From assembly GCF_002368395.1 (NCBI RefSeq), contig NZ_AP018254.1:4960001-5024000 (forward strand): a stretch of DNA of 64,000 nucleotides, written 5' to 3'. Numbering within the stretch: position 1 is the stretch's first letter; each line of letters opens with the position of its first letter. Origin of the DNA: Calothrix sp. NIES-3974 (GTDB taxonomy: Bacteria > Cyanobacteriota > Cyanobacteriia > Cyanobacteriales > Nostocaceae). A program made the translations under genes and the position numbers. The notes under the pieces were generated by a model. The model was not told where the DNA came from, did not search any database, and saw only the letters and a list, made by a program, of their open reading frames with translations. Shown one piece after another: positions 44,039 to 53,720 of this stretch.

Positions 44039-45451
44039 TCAGACAATATTTTCCGTAACGACGCGACGGATAATTTCGGTGACACTTGCAGCCATACGTG
44101 CATCCAATTCTACCCAACTACCGGGATTAGTAACTCCCCGTAATGTTATCGCAAGGGAACGCCATTGATCACCTGGATTGTGAGTTGGCGATCGCGTGTC
44201 CAAAAATTGGACGTATCCAACGTAGGTGATTTCGTTTTGATTACGGGTTTGACTGTAACCATTGCCAAGTTTGGAAATAATTACAGGTGAAGTCACTGCT
44301 TTTTCTAAACCGAGGGTTTCGATTGCGACTTCTATATATCTAGCTCGGTCATGACCTAAAACCTGGACTAGGTTACTCAAACTATGCCATTGTCCACCAG
44401 GAAGACGAGCATTTTGATGAAGATGTAAATGCCAAGCTAACATGGACATCAATCGGGTTAAATCGTAAGCGGAAACATAATTTTTGTCCACTTCTAAACT
44501 AGTTCCTGCTGCTGTGAGGAGAACCCTTCCCGTGTTGCGATCGATTAATTTAGGTTGAGTTAAAAAGGGAGATTCACCATAGCCACTGCGAAATTCCAAG
44601 TTTTGATTCCCAGTAATTTTTTTCAACCAATTTTCCAGATTGTAAGGTGTTTGAAACATTTTCAACATCGCCGCAACTCCGTTAGAGGAAGCAATTTTGT
44701 GGCGATAGGTGACTACATCTAAAGCTAAATCAATAAATAGGTAATTAGAATTAGTGATATAACAGGTTTCAATATCAATATCAGGAAATTTCCGATTCGC
44801 CTCACAAACCGTATTCACCAGGGGAATAATTTTTGTCACACTCCAAAATTGACGTTTACTCCTGGCATTTTTCCCTAACCAACGGGTTTGCATTTGTCCA
44901 TTAACTAATTTACCTAAACAGACACAAGCCTCAGTAATTTGATTATCTAAAAAACCCAGACTTTGGGTATCAATATGGGGAATCACGCCAACATTAGGAT
45001 AGGCGACATAGTTACTAGGAAGGAAACTTATCTCGTGTTTAACAGCTAAACACTGAGGATATTGATTGATTTCCGCTAGGTATTTAGAGTTTTGAATTCC
45101 CCGATGTAAAAATGCTGCATCTTCATTACTACTTAAGCGAGTCGCCCTTCCAATAGCTAGTAATTTTTGATAAACTTGCTCATTATTGCTATTACTAAGT
45201 ACCTCTGGTAAGCATTTACAATTCAAAAGATTTTGCGCAAAAATTCTATCATATACAGGAAAAGGTAATCCCAAAAAATCACAAAATTGTTTAACTGCAC
45301 TGCGACTACGAGAACCAAAATCACCATCGATAAACTTACCACCGGGATATAATCCTAATCCCCGTAAGTTAGCTTGTATTTGGGTGACTAATTCCCTATC
45401 AGCCTTGACTTGTGCTTCCGTTAAGGGGGAAGTAATATTTTCTAATCGCAT
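44039..45451 (-). CDS. peptidoglycan-binding domain plus class A beta-lactamase-like serine hydrolase
   Basis: The protein has 470 residues from an ATG at 45449-45451. Residues 20-65 resemble a PG_binding_1 domain (QIQANLRGLGLYPGGKFIDGDFGSRSRSAVKQF). The remainder has the order of penicillin-binding/class A beta-lactamase folds: S-x-x-K in FWSVTKIIPLV, an S-N-G triad in ASSNGVAAMLKM in place of SDN, and KLG in ISKLGNG in place of KTG. The serine nucleophile and lysine are present. No signal peptide is seen, so either the start is not annotated correctly or the protein stays in the cytoplasm. Role in wall metabolism is likely but not established. Convergent with the retropepsin gene, 52 bp apart. 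Confidence 0.7.
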   Translation of the reverse strand: MRLENITSPLTEAQVKADRELVTQIQANLRGLGLYPGGKFIDGDFGSRSRSAVKQFCDFLGLPFPVYDRIFAQNLLNCKCLPEVLSNSNNEQVYQKLLAIGRATRLSSNEDAAFLHRGIQNSKYLAEINQYPQCLAVKHEISFLPSNYVAYPNVGVIPHIDTQSLGFLDNQITEACVCLGKLVNGQMQTRWLGKNARSKRQFWSVTKIIPLVNTVCEANRKFPDIDIETCYITNSNYLFIDLALDVVTYRHKIASSNGVAAMLKMFQTPYNLENWLKKITGNQNLEFRSGYGESPFLTQPKLIDRNTGRVLLTAAGTSLEVDKNYVSAYDLTRLMSMLAWHLHLHQNARLPGGQWHSLSNLVQVLGHDRARYIEVAIETLGLEKAVTSPVIISKLGNGYSQTRNQNEITYVGYVQFLDTRSPTHNPGDQWRSLAITLRGVTNPGSWVELDARMAASVTEIIRRVVTENIV

Positions 45452-45858
45452 ATTTGAGGATACATAATGTAGAATACAGGAGAAATAATATAGGAAACAA
45501 GAGATAGAATACAGAGGAACAATTATAAAATTAAAGATAAATATCGGGACAAAATCAAGAATTTTTGTGAAAGATATTAATCTAGTTATTAATCATTAAA
45601 AAAACAATTGGGAAAGAAGCAGAAAACGCTGTATAAAAAACGCTTTCTGCATTACGCAATGCCCGCTTCGATCTAAAAATCGAGTTATTTGCGTGCAAAT
45701 TTAAATACAAAGGCTTGGAGCGATATTCCGAAATGAATTTGAATTTGATATGAAGGGAGTAGGGAATGGGGAAAGGCAATAAATTAAGACAGATTTCTCG
45801 AAGTCAAAAGGGTTTTATTCGCTGTAAATGCTACTAGACAGTTAGCTAACTTTGAGAA
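45452..45858. other. intergenic gap, no gene supported
   Basis: About 407 bp of AT-rich DNA upstream of the serine hydrolase gene and downstream of the pirin gene. A 65-codon minus-strand frame (45582-45779) has no protein character. Inverted motifs around 45620-45690 (CGCTTTCTGCATTACGCAATG, partly palindromic) were seen; nothing more definite. Confidence 0.4.
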
Positions 45859-46725
45859 TTATTCCGGTAAAGGGATAAACTCCGTTTCTTGAGGAACTTG
45901 ACCAAAACGATGATTTTTCCAGTCTATTTTGGCTTGTGCAATTCTTTCAGGACGGCTAGAAACAAAATTCCACCATTTTTGACGTGGACCAACAGGTTCA
46001 CCACCGATAATGATACAGCGAGCAGAAGTACTAGCAGTAATTTCTACAACTTCTCCCAGATTAATTATTGCTAAACGATGTTGAGCGATCGCTTTTCCAT
46101 TAATGTGAATTCCTGGGGTGACAGTGTAGACAGCTCGTTCCGAATAATCGGCTGCTAAGGTATATTTGCCATCACCATTAAAAACCACATCTAAGTAGAG
46201 CATCGGTGAAAATACTTTTACTGGGGAGGTATAACCATTTGATTTTCCAGCAATTAATTTAATTTGGGTATTATTAGCTTCCCAAGTTGGTATATCCTCC
46301 GGGGGGTGGTGACGGAACCAAGGTTCGGTTTCTTCATCTTCATCGGGGAGTGCGACCCAAGTTTGGATACCGTGGATAGTGGATTCGATTTGGCGATCGC
46401 TTTCTGGAGAACGTTCCGAATGGGAGATTCCTCGACCTGCGGTCATCCAATTCACAGCACCGGGACGAATTTCTTGAATAGTTCCTAAACTATCCCGGTG
46501 TAGCAAACCTCCAGTAAACAAATAAGTCACCGTTGCTAAATTAATATGGGGATGAGGTCTCACATCCACCCCTTTTCCTGGAGGGAAAACCGCAGGTCCC
46601 AGGTGGTCAAAAAATATAAATGGTCCAACCATCATGCGTTCTTCTTGGGGTAAAATTCGTCGAGCAACGAAACCCCCTAAATCTTGTTCATGGGGAGCGA
46701 TTAATTGGCTGATGGGGTTAGACAT
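45859..46725 (-). CDS. pirin family protein
   Basis: The protein has 288 residues from an ATG at 46723-46725. It shows the bicupin signature of pirins: FVARRILPQEERMMVGPFIFFDHLGP, then DVRPHPHINLATVTYLFTGG (metal-binding His residues), HRDSLGTIQEIRPGAVNWMT and GRGISHSERSPE. Residues up to 130 carry the metal site. The C-terminal cupin (KVFSPMLYLDVVF...IIGGEPVGPRQKWWNFVSS) is normal. Some pirins are quercetin dioxygenases and others are redox-sensing co-regulators, so the actual role is open. It is a single gene with long gaps on both sides. Confidence 0.93.
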   Translation of the reverse strand: MSNPISQLIAPHEQDLGGFVARRILPQEERMMVGPFIFFDHLGPAVFPPGKGVDVRPHPHINLATVTYLFTGGLLHRDSLGTIQEIRPGAVNWMTAGRGISHSERSPESDRQIESTIHGIQTWVALPDEDEETEPWFRHHPPEDIPTWEANNTQIKLIAGKSNGYTSPVKVFSPMLYLDVVFNGDGKYTLAADYSERAVYTVTPGIHINGKAIAQHRLAIINLGEVVEITASTSARCIIIGGEPVGPRQKWWNFVSSRPERIAQAKIDWKNHRFGQVPQETEFIPLPE

Positions 46726-47124
46726 AATTCAGATAGACATCCCTGTTGATTCTATTTGCGCAAGTCCTGATTTATATAACAATCCTAAAAAATTATAAGA
46801 AAACACTGAGCTGAAAATCCTTAATTTACAGGAATTCTAGCTGTAATTAACTCCCATATATTTCCTACATACAGCAGTCCGAGCGGGATTTGTGATATCT
46901 TACATGTAAAGTTGATGGGGTGACAGTTGACGGTTAACAGTCACCAGCCATCAGTCAACAGTACGCTATCTTTCACGACTTAAATAGGACTGCTGTATTA
47001 TCGAGGACTGCTATAGTAGCCGACGGCAAAGCCTGCACCTACATAATTATATTTCATTACGAATTACGTAGACGCGAAGCGTTGCCGTAGGCTATTACGA
47101 ATTACGAATTATTAATTACAAACA
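46726..47124. other. intergenic gap with small repeats
   Basis: Roughly 400 bp without a gene. It contains GTGACAGTTGACGGTTAACAG-type motifs at 46919-46965 and a short palindromic run near 47065-47110 (ATTACGAATTACG, repeated). Promoter of the pirin gene is expected at the left edge. Confidence 0.5.
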
Positions 47125-48561
47125 TCATTGCCAATCCTTACCGACCCGAATCGTGATATCAGATTGAATATCACCCGTAGATAAAACCTCAACATTACCA
47201 AAACCTAAAATTTCCCGTAACTGTTCACCTAGTTGACGATTACCTCTTTGGACAATAATTTGAGTTTCCCGTTGGGTGTCTTCCCAATCCCGACTAGCAA
47301 AAGCATTCGCAAAACCTTTTTGTTTGAAGTAACTAATAACTTGCTCCGTTTTTCCTGTTTTTTGGGAAGCATTTTGTACCGCAATTCTTAAACTCGTAAT
47401 CGGTCTACTTGCAGAACTAACTCCCCCAATATTCACACCAGCATATTCCCGAAGAATTTGAGTTTGTCCAGTTAAATCCAACCAATAACTATTGGGGTCT
47501 GCACTCAACCGACTAAATATCCCCGGTAAAATCGTCATCCGCACACCATCTCGCTTGGTGTTCGCCGAGAAATTGACGATTGCCATCATTTCCTCTAGTT
47601 TTAAATTTGTATCGACATTTTTGCGCATGACCCGAATTAACTGGGGTAAACGGGGAACCACTGTGGGACTAGCCAAGCGATCGCGTAATGCCATCAGTAA
47701 ACTTTGTTGATTTTGAACCCGTGGTAAATCACCTAAATCGCTTTGACGGTAGCGAACAAATTGCTCTGCTTGCTCCCCATTCAAGTTTTGCCAACCTTGC
47801 ACCAGGTTAATTCCCAATCGTTGAGTTGTATCCTGATATTGCATGGGATAGGGAACATACACTTCTACCCCCCCCAATTGATCTACTAATTGACGCAAAC
47901 CACTATTGGAAATTCTCACATAACGGTCAATCGCCACATTTCCCAAGGTGCGACTAATTGTCCGTACCGCTAATACCCCTCCCCCCTTCAGATTGGCTTG
48001 GGAGACTTTAGTTAAACCCTTTTCGGGGATAGCAATCATCGTATCACGGGGGATCGACAGAACGTTAATCGTCTCCGTTTCTGGATTTAAGCGCACCAGT
48101 AAAATTGTGTCGCTACTACCAGAAAAACTTTCCAGTGAACCATCCGTTGCACCTGGAACTGGTTCGATCCCCATGACTAAAATGTTCATGGGTCGTTTTA
48201 GTTTATACTGGGAAAGATTACTCCACAAATCACCAGGAAGGGGAGCGTTTTGCTCATCTTTACCCGACCACTGCAATTCTTCCTCCGTCCGGTCTACCGT
48301 ACTCCACAACGGTGTCCACAAAGCCAATGCAGCGACCAATAAACCCGACATTGTTGTCCCTACCACTACAGTTAGTATCCAAAATAACCAACGAGGCATG
48401 GTTAAACCCAGACGATTATAAATCTGGGTGGGAATCGAACTTGTCTTTGGGTTTGGTTCCTGGGAATTTACTAAGTCCGTACCCGATGGGACTGGGTTTG
48501 CTGCTGATGCACCTTGCTCGTCTTTCCACTCAACTTGTTTGACCACGGCTATTTCCCCCAC
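47125..48561 (-). CDS. LytR-CpsA-Psr (LCP) family protein with LytR_C domain
   Basis: The protein has 478 residues with a GTG start at 48559-48561. An N-terminal cytoplasmic stretch is followed by one membrane helix (LFWILTVVVGTTMSGLLVAA) and then the LCP domain: MNILVMGIEPVPG, SDTILLVRLNPETETINVLSIPRDT, LRQLVDQLGGVEVYVPYPM and GEQAEQFVRYRQSDLGDLPR with conserved Asp and Arg residues that bind pyrophosphate and metal. The C-terminal LytR_C domain (LRIAVQNASQKTGKTEQVI) ends the protein. LCP enzymes attach polymers from polyprenyl carriers to peptidoglycan outside the membrane. Divergent from the GDP-mannose gene, so a link to exopolysaccharide is possible. Confidence 0.92.
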   Translation of the reverse strand: MGEIAVVKQVEWKDEQGASAANPVPSGTDLVNSQEPNPKTSSIPTQIYNRLGLTMPRWLFWILTVVVGTTMSGLLVAALALWTPLWSTVDRTEEELQWSGKDEQNAPLPGDLWSNLSQYKLKRPMNILVMGIEPVPGATDGSLESFSGSSDTILLVRLNPETETINVLSIPRDTMIAIPEKGLTKVSQANLKGGGVLAVRTISRTLGNVAIDRYVRISNSGLRQLVDQLGGVEVYVPYPMQYQDTTQRLGINLVQGWQNLNGEQAEQFVRYRQSDLGDLPRVQNQQSLLMALRDRLASPTVVPRLPQLIRVMRKNVDTNLKLEEMMAIVNFSANTKRDGVRMTILPGIFSRLSADPNSYWLDLTGQTQILREYAGVNIGGVSSASRPITSLRIAVQNASQKTGKTEQVISYFKQKGFANAFASRDWEDTQRETQIIVQRGNRQLGEQLREILGFGNVEVLSTGDIQSDITIRVGKDWQ

Positions 48562-48857
48562 TCACTCAACCAGTAAATATAATTAATCTCAAAATCAATC
48601 CAGGGCAATACGGTTTAAAAATATCCAATTATATTTAATTGTTCTGTCCAGATTACAGGTGTTAGAGCAAATCTGGATCAAGGCTTTTGCGTATATTTCA
48701 CGATTAACAGGTGACATATGGACACTGTTTGTCAGAGATACTTCAACACATAAACGTAAATCCCTCTACAAGCTATGTTAATCCAAGCTTTTCAACTTGC
48801 GAGTTTCGACGTACACAGTAAACTGATAGTGTTCTGATTTTGATTAGGTATAACAAC

Positions 48858-49919
48858 ATGACTGAGAAATTTGTTTCGGTAATCCTTGCTGGTGGGAAGG
48901 GTGAGCGGTTTTGGCCTTTAAGCCGGTTGCATCGACCGAAGCAGTTTTTGTGTTTAGATGGAAGTTCTCGCAGTCTGTTGCAAGCAACAGCAGATAGATT
49001 AATTCCCTTTGGTGGTCAGGAAAATTTATGGATAATTACTTCTAGCCAAATTGCGGACGGGGTTCGCGAACAACTTCCAGAACTACCATCATCAAATTTA
49101 CTCGTAGAGTCACAGGGTCGGGATACAGCTGCTGCTGTTGCTTGGACTTGCTTAGAAGTCAAACAACGTTACGGTGAAGATGCGTTGATTGGTTTTTTTC
49201 CGGCTGACCATTGGATTGCGGATTTAGATGGCTTCCAACGGACAATTGGAGCAGCATCCCAACTAGCTGCAACGAATGCAGCGATTGTGACACTGGGGAT
49301 CAAACCGACTTTTGCTTCCACTGGCTACGGCTACATTGAACAAGGCGAAAAAATTGGTATTTTTAACGATTTGCCAGCTTACCATGTCTCCCGCTTTACT
49401 GAAAAGCCTAATTTAGAAACTGCAACAAGTTTTTTGGCCACAGGGCGTTACAGTTGGAATAGTGGCATGTTTATTTTCCGAGCGGGTGTGGTTTTGGATG
49501 AATTATATACCCATGCACCGGAAATTATTGAGCCGTTGAGTAAATACGGAGCAGATATTTATCCAGACATACCGAAAAAGAGCATTGATTATGCACTCAT
49601 GGAAAAAACCAAGTTAGCATATGTTTTACCAGCTGATTTTGGTTGGGATGATTTAGGTGATTGGAATGCCATCGAACGGTTATTAAAAACTGAGAAGGAT
49701 GTCAATGTGGAATTGGCGACCCATGTTGGATTGGATACCCAAGGTGCGATTATTTATGCTAGTGACGAAGAAGATGTGATTGTGACAATTGGGTTAGAGG
49801 ATGTGGTGATTGTGCGCGATCGCAATGTGACTTTGATTGTGAAAAAGGAACGTACTCAAGAAATTAAGCAAGTTCTCAAGACCCTCCAGGCTGACGAAAA
49901 GCTGTCTCACCTTCTCTAG
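48858..49919 (+). CDS. manC: mannose-1-phosphate guanylyltransferase
   Basis: The protein has 353 residues from the ATG at 48858; the frame opens six codons earlier at a TTG. It carries the nucleotidyltransferase signature VILAGGKGERFWPLSRLHRPKQFL, FFPADHW, FTEKPNLETA and YSWNSGMFIF, with the domain ending before any phosphomannose-isomerase region. It is thus the GMP-only type of about 350 residues. It makes GDP-mannose from mannose-1-phosphate and GTP for polysaccharide, glycolipid or GDP-fucose synthesis. Its divergent neighbour is the LCP gene. Confidence 0.93.
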   Translation: MTEKFVSVILAGGKGERFWPLSRLHRPKQFLCLDGSSRSLLQATADRLIPFGGQENLWIITSSQIADGVREQLPELPSSNLLVESQGRDTAAAVAWTCLEVKQRYGEDALIGFFPADHWIADLDGFQRTIGAASQLAATNAAIVTLGIKPTFASTGYGYIEQGEKIGIFNDLPAYHVSRFTEKPNLETATSFLATGRYSWNSGMFIFRAGVVLDELYTHAPEIIEPLSKYGADIYPDIPKKSIDYALMEKTKLAYVLPADFGWDDLGDWNAIERLLKTEKDVNVELATHVGLDTQGAIIYASDEEDVIVTIGLEDVVIVRDRNVTLIVKKERTQEIKQVLKTLQADEKLSHLL

Positions 49920-50337
49920 TGTAGCTTAAAAATCGGGAACAGGAGACAGGAGGATATTTTCCTGGGGCTGTGTCCAAACTCTATGGAAAGCTGAAAAATG
50001 GAGAGTAGGGGGTAGAGAAGATTCGACTCACAAAGAAGCCGTGCTACGGGTGTCTACGAGTCGTTGATACAGGGGGTGCTTCTGCCAGCATCACTTCTAA
50101 CTTGCACCTAATCAGTAAATACGTAAACGGTCATATTTATGGTGATTAATTACTCTTAAAATTTACGTGGTATTGGCAATCTGTATCCTGCGTTTTGAGT
50201 AGGGGAGTGATTGATTTTCCTTCTACTCCCTATTCCCATACAGACGCGATATATCGCGTCTCTTGGCTCCAAATCCGGGTATTGTTTTAAATTCACCGCC
50301 AATTTGATTAATTCTGTATCCTGTATTCGCTAAACAA
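49920..50337. other. intergenic gap with palindromes
   Basis: About 418 bp without a gene between two plus-strand genes. A perfect palindrome AGACGCGATA / TATCGCGTCT lies at 50242-50261, and a degenerate element with CTACGGGTGTCTACGAG near 50045-50065. The promoter of the AarF gene should lie near the right edge. Confidence 0.5.
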
Positions 50338-51981
50338 ATGTTTCTCACCCAAACAGCTCCCCGACAAAGGGAAATTATTGAAGTTCTTCTCCGCAATGGC
50401 TGGGATTACATGCGGAATATCCTGACTGGTGGACAAGCTGATAATCCCCAGTTACCGACTCCCGCAGTCTTAAAAAAGATTCTGGTGGATTTAGGTCCAG
50501 TTTATGTCAAACTGGGTCAATTATTATCTACCCGTCCAGATATCCTTGCTCCTGCCTATATTGATGAATTATCCACCCTTCAGGATGAGGTTCCGGCTAT
50601 TCCTTGGTCGGAAATTGAGGTGAAAATCCGTCAGGAGTTGAAACTTCCCCTGGATCAGGTATTTAGCAAGATAGATCCGGTAGCGGTTGCGGCTGGTTCA
50701 ATTGCCCAAGTTCACCGTGCTACCCTTATAGATGGTCGGGAAGTGGCGCTGAAAATTCAACGTCCGGGGATCGATAGTAAAATCGCTGCCGATATTGCGA
50801 TTATTCAGGGAATTGCCGATTTAATTGACCGGACGGAATTTGGACAAACCTATGAAATAAAATCAATTGCGGATGAATTTTGTAACGCCCTAGAGGCAGA
50901 ATTGGATTTCACCCGCGAAGCTAGTTTTACCGACCAGTTACGACACAACTTAGCTAGTAGTCGTTGGTTTGATCCCACCCAAATTGCGATCGCTCAAATC
51001 GATTGGCAGTTGACCACATCGAAGTTACTGGTGATGGAATGGTTGGATGGGGTTCCCCTGCTGGAAGCTGATATCGTCAAGAATAATAGTGAAGAGGCGA
51101 TCGCAAAACGTAACGCCATCACCAGTCTACTTTTCCGGGCTTTTTCCCAACAGTTATATATTGATGGCTTTTTCCATGCTGACCCCCACCCAGGTAATTT
51201 GTTTTACCTCAAGGATGGACGGGTTGCCCTCCTCGATTGCGGGATGGTTGGTAGACTTGATCCCCGCACTCAACAGGTATTAAGTGAATTATTGCTAGCC
51301 ATTGTGGATGTGGATGCTCAAAGATGTGCCCAATTAACCCTTCAATTGGCATCAGCGAAAAAACCCGTGAAAATTGCCGAATTAGAAAGCGATTACGACA
51401 GACTTCTCCGTAAATACCACAATCTGAGTATTGAGCAACTGAATTTTGCCCAAATTATCTACGAATTACTTCAGGTTGCGCGTAACAATAATCTGCGTTT
51501 ACCCAGTAACATGGGACTCTATGCTAAAACCATTGCCAACCTGGAAGGAGTAGCACGGGGTTTTAATCCAGAGATGAATTTTGTCGATGAAATCCAACCT
51601 TTGCTCACAGACCTATTTCGTCGTCAATTGTTGGGGGATGCACCCCTACGCTCCCTACTGCGAACCGCTCTGGATTTAAAAAGTCTATCCCTGCAATCTC
51701 CTCGGCAAATCGAATTACTCCTCGACCGCATTACCTCAGAAACCCTCCAATTCAACTTTTCCCTGCGGGGACTCGATTCCCTCAGACGCACCGTCGATGA
51801 CTCCGCCAATCGTTTGTCTTTCAGCATCCTAGTTGGTTCCATGATTATGGGAGCAGCGATTATTTCCACCAAAGCCCAAACCGTTCAACTATCGTTATTA
51901 AGTAATATTTTATTTGCCTTTGCCAGTCTCCTGGGAATGTGGTTAATTATCAGTATCCTCCGGTCAGGGAGACTGAGGTGA
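50338..51981 (+). CDS. ABC1/AarF (UbiB) family atypical kinase
   Basis: The protein has 547 residues from an ATG at 50338. It has the UbiB family's KxGQ motif (YVKLGQLLSTRPDIL), the alanine-rich loop in place of a P-loop (VAAGSIAQVHRA), the lysine in ALKIQRPG, catalytic DGFFHADPHPGNL and the metal-binding LLDCGMVGR. A C-terminal helical part ends in two membrane helices (ILVGSMIMGAAIIS; LLSNILFAFASLLGMWLIIS). ABC1 kinases regulate quinone and prenyl-lipid metabolism in thylakoids and plastoglobule-like bodies. The exact substrate of this paralogue cannot be told. Confidence 0.92.
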   Translation: MFLTQTAPRQREIIEVLLRNGWDYMRNILTGGQADNPQLPTPAVLKKILVDLGPVYVKLGQLLSTRPDILAPAYIDELSTLQDEVPAIPWSEIEVKIRQELKLPLDQVFSKIDPVAVAAGSIAQVHRATLIDGREVALKIQRPGIDSKIAADIAIIQGIADLIDRTEFGQTYEIKSIADEFCNALEAELDFTREASFTDQLRHNLASSRWFDPTQIAIAQIDWQLTTSKLLVMEWLDGVPLLEADIVKNNSEEAIAKRNAITSLLFRAFSQQLYIDGFFHADPHPGNLFYLKDGRVALLDCGMVGRLDPRTQQVLSELLLAIVDVDAQRCAQLTLQLASAKKPVKIAELESDYDRLLRKYHNLSIEQLNFAQIIYELLQVARNNNLRLPSNMGLYAKTIANLEGVARGFNPEMNFVDEIQPLLTDLFRRQLLGDAPLRSLLRTALDLKSLSLQSPRQIELLLDRITSETLQFNFSLRGLDSLRRTVDDSANRLSFSILVGSMIMGAAIISTKAQTVQLSLLSNILFAFASLLGMWLIISILRSGRLR

Positions 51982-52249
51982 AAGGTTAATGGCTTGCATA
52001 AACCAAATTTGATTCCTCGACATCAAAACAATTGTGAAATCTCAGTAAATCGTAGGCTTGATACAAACGAAAACCCGTAATCAGGATAAAGTAGGATTGG
52101 GGTCAGGGTAGTTGCAAAAAATACTTTTACTTCCACAGATATTGGGCAGTAGTACCCCGGTTTATGGTGGCATAGGTCGGGGTGTTTCGTCGTCTGGATG
52201 GACAAAAATCATTTTCCCTACTTACAGAGATTAACCTATACTTATCCCT

Positions 52250-53638
52250 ATGCTAGATTATCAAGCCTCGATTGATAAAGCATATCAGACGTTAGCAGAT
52301 TCCTTAATTTATTATCAAGGACGACCAGTCGGAAATGTGGCAGCTTGCGATCGCAAATCTGAGGCCCTGAATTACGACCAGTGTTTTATCCGGGATTTTG
52401 TGTCTTCAGGTTTAGTGTTTTTAATTACTGGCAAAACGGATATTGTCCGTAATTTTCTAGAAGTCACCTTGACTCTACAAAGTCAAGAACCGAAAATGGA
52501 CTGCTTTAAACCCGGTTGTGGATTGATGCCAGCCAGTTTTAAAGTCGTGACTACGGACACAGAAGAAAAAATAATCGCTGACTTTGGTGAACATGCGATC
52601 GCGCGAGTTGCTCCCATCGATTCTTCCCTCTGGTGGATTATCCTCCTACGTGCCTATGTGAAGGCTACGGGAGATATGGATTTTGCCCATCAACCCGAAT
52701 TCCAACAGGGTATGCGTCTAATTTTACACCTATGTTTGGAAAGTCGATTTGATATGTTTCCCACCCTATTGGTTCCCGATGGGGCATTTATGATTGATCG
52801 ACGCATGGGTGTGTATGGTTATCCCTTGGAAATTCAAGCTTTATTTTACACAGCCCTCCGTTGTGCGGAAGAATTATTATTACCCCTGCCTTCTGACCCC
52901 ATGCGTCAAGCGGTTGAGGAACGGATTGGCCATTTAAATTATCATATCCGCTCCTATTACTGGCTAGATATGGCTCGTTTAAACGAAATTTATCGCTACA
53001 AGGGCGAAGAATTTGGTATTACCGCCGAAAACAAGTTTAATATCTATGCAACATCTATTCCTTCCTGGTTTATTAATTGGCTTCCCGATGTCGGTGGATA
53101 TTTCGCTGGGAATATTGGCCCAGGTTTGATGGATTTTCGCTTCTTTTCCCTGGGAAATTTAGTTGCCATTATTTCCTCCTTAGCGATGAATGACCAAGCG
53201 GAGAGCATTATGAACCTGATTGCTGCACGCTGGGACGATTTAATCGGCAAAATGCCCATGAAAATCTGCTTTCCCGCTTTAGAAAACCGCGATTGGGAAA
53301 TTATTACCGGATTCGACCCCAAAAATATCCCCTGGTCCTACCATAACGGTGGTAGTTGGCCAGTTTTACTCTGGGCTTTAGTTGCAGCTTGTATCAAAAC
53401 CCAACACATCGATTTAGGGAAACGCGCACTAGCGATCGCCTACGGACGTTTGCAACATGATGAATATCCCGAATATTATGATGGCAGACGGGGACGTTTA
53501 ATCGGCAAGGAAGCTCGCAGATACCAAACCTGGACAATTGCTGGATTCCTACTAGCCTACGAATTACTCAACCATCCTGAACAGCTAGATTTAATTAGTT
53601 TCCCCGAAGATTATCGCACAATCACCTGTGAGATTTAG
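52250..53638 (+). CDS. neutral/alkaline invertase, glycoside hydrolase family 100
   Basis: The protein has 462 residues from an ATG at 52250. Family GH100 features are [66 protein letters not shown] with the acid/base Asp, and [32 protein letters not shown]. It splits sucrose into glucose and fructose in the cytoplasm. In filamentous cyanobacteria InvA and InvB-type enzymes feed carbon to heterocysts and provide sucrose turnover; InvB-type is likely by length, but this is not decided. It converges on recJ with an 82-bp gap. Confidence 0.93.
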   Translation: MLDYQASIDKAYQTLADSLIYYQGRPVGNVAACDRKSEALNYDQCFIRDFVSSGLVFLITGKTDIVRNFLEVTLTLQSQEPKMDCFKPGCGLMPASFKVVTTDTEEKIIADFGEHAIARVAPIDSSLWWIILLRAYVKATGDMDFAHQPEFQQGMRLILHLCLESRFDMFPTLLVPDGAFMIDRRMGVYGYPLEIQALFYTALRCAEELLLPLPSDPMRQAVEERIGHLNYHIRSYYWLDMARLNEIYRYKGEEFGITAENKFNIYATSIPSWFINWLPDVGGYFAGNIGPGLMDFRFFSLGNLVAIISSLAMNDQAESIMNLIAARWDDLIGKMPMKICFPALENRDWEIITGFDPKNIPWSYHNGGSWPVLLWALVAACIKTQHIDLGKRALAIAYGRLQHDEYPEYYDGRRGRLIGKEARRYQTWTIAGFLLAYELLNHPEQLDLISFPEDYRTITCEI

Positions 53639-53720
53639 CCCATGAGTCTGCTCGTAGTTGCGTACATGGCGCTCTTTGCAAGCTAAATACAGTGCGCAGG
53701 TGATGAGATTACCCCATCCC

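Noticed and set aside
45582-45779. 65-codon minus-strand open frame
   Set aside because: Starts within a GGGAGTAGGG-type repeat tract and has no ribosome-binding site or recognisable domain.
48421-48460. tRNA 3' half (GGTGGGAATCGAACTTG)
   Set aside because: It lies inside the LCP protein gene and no acceptor or anticodon arm could be found around it.
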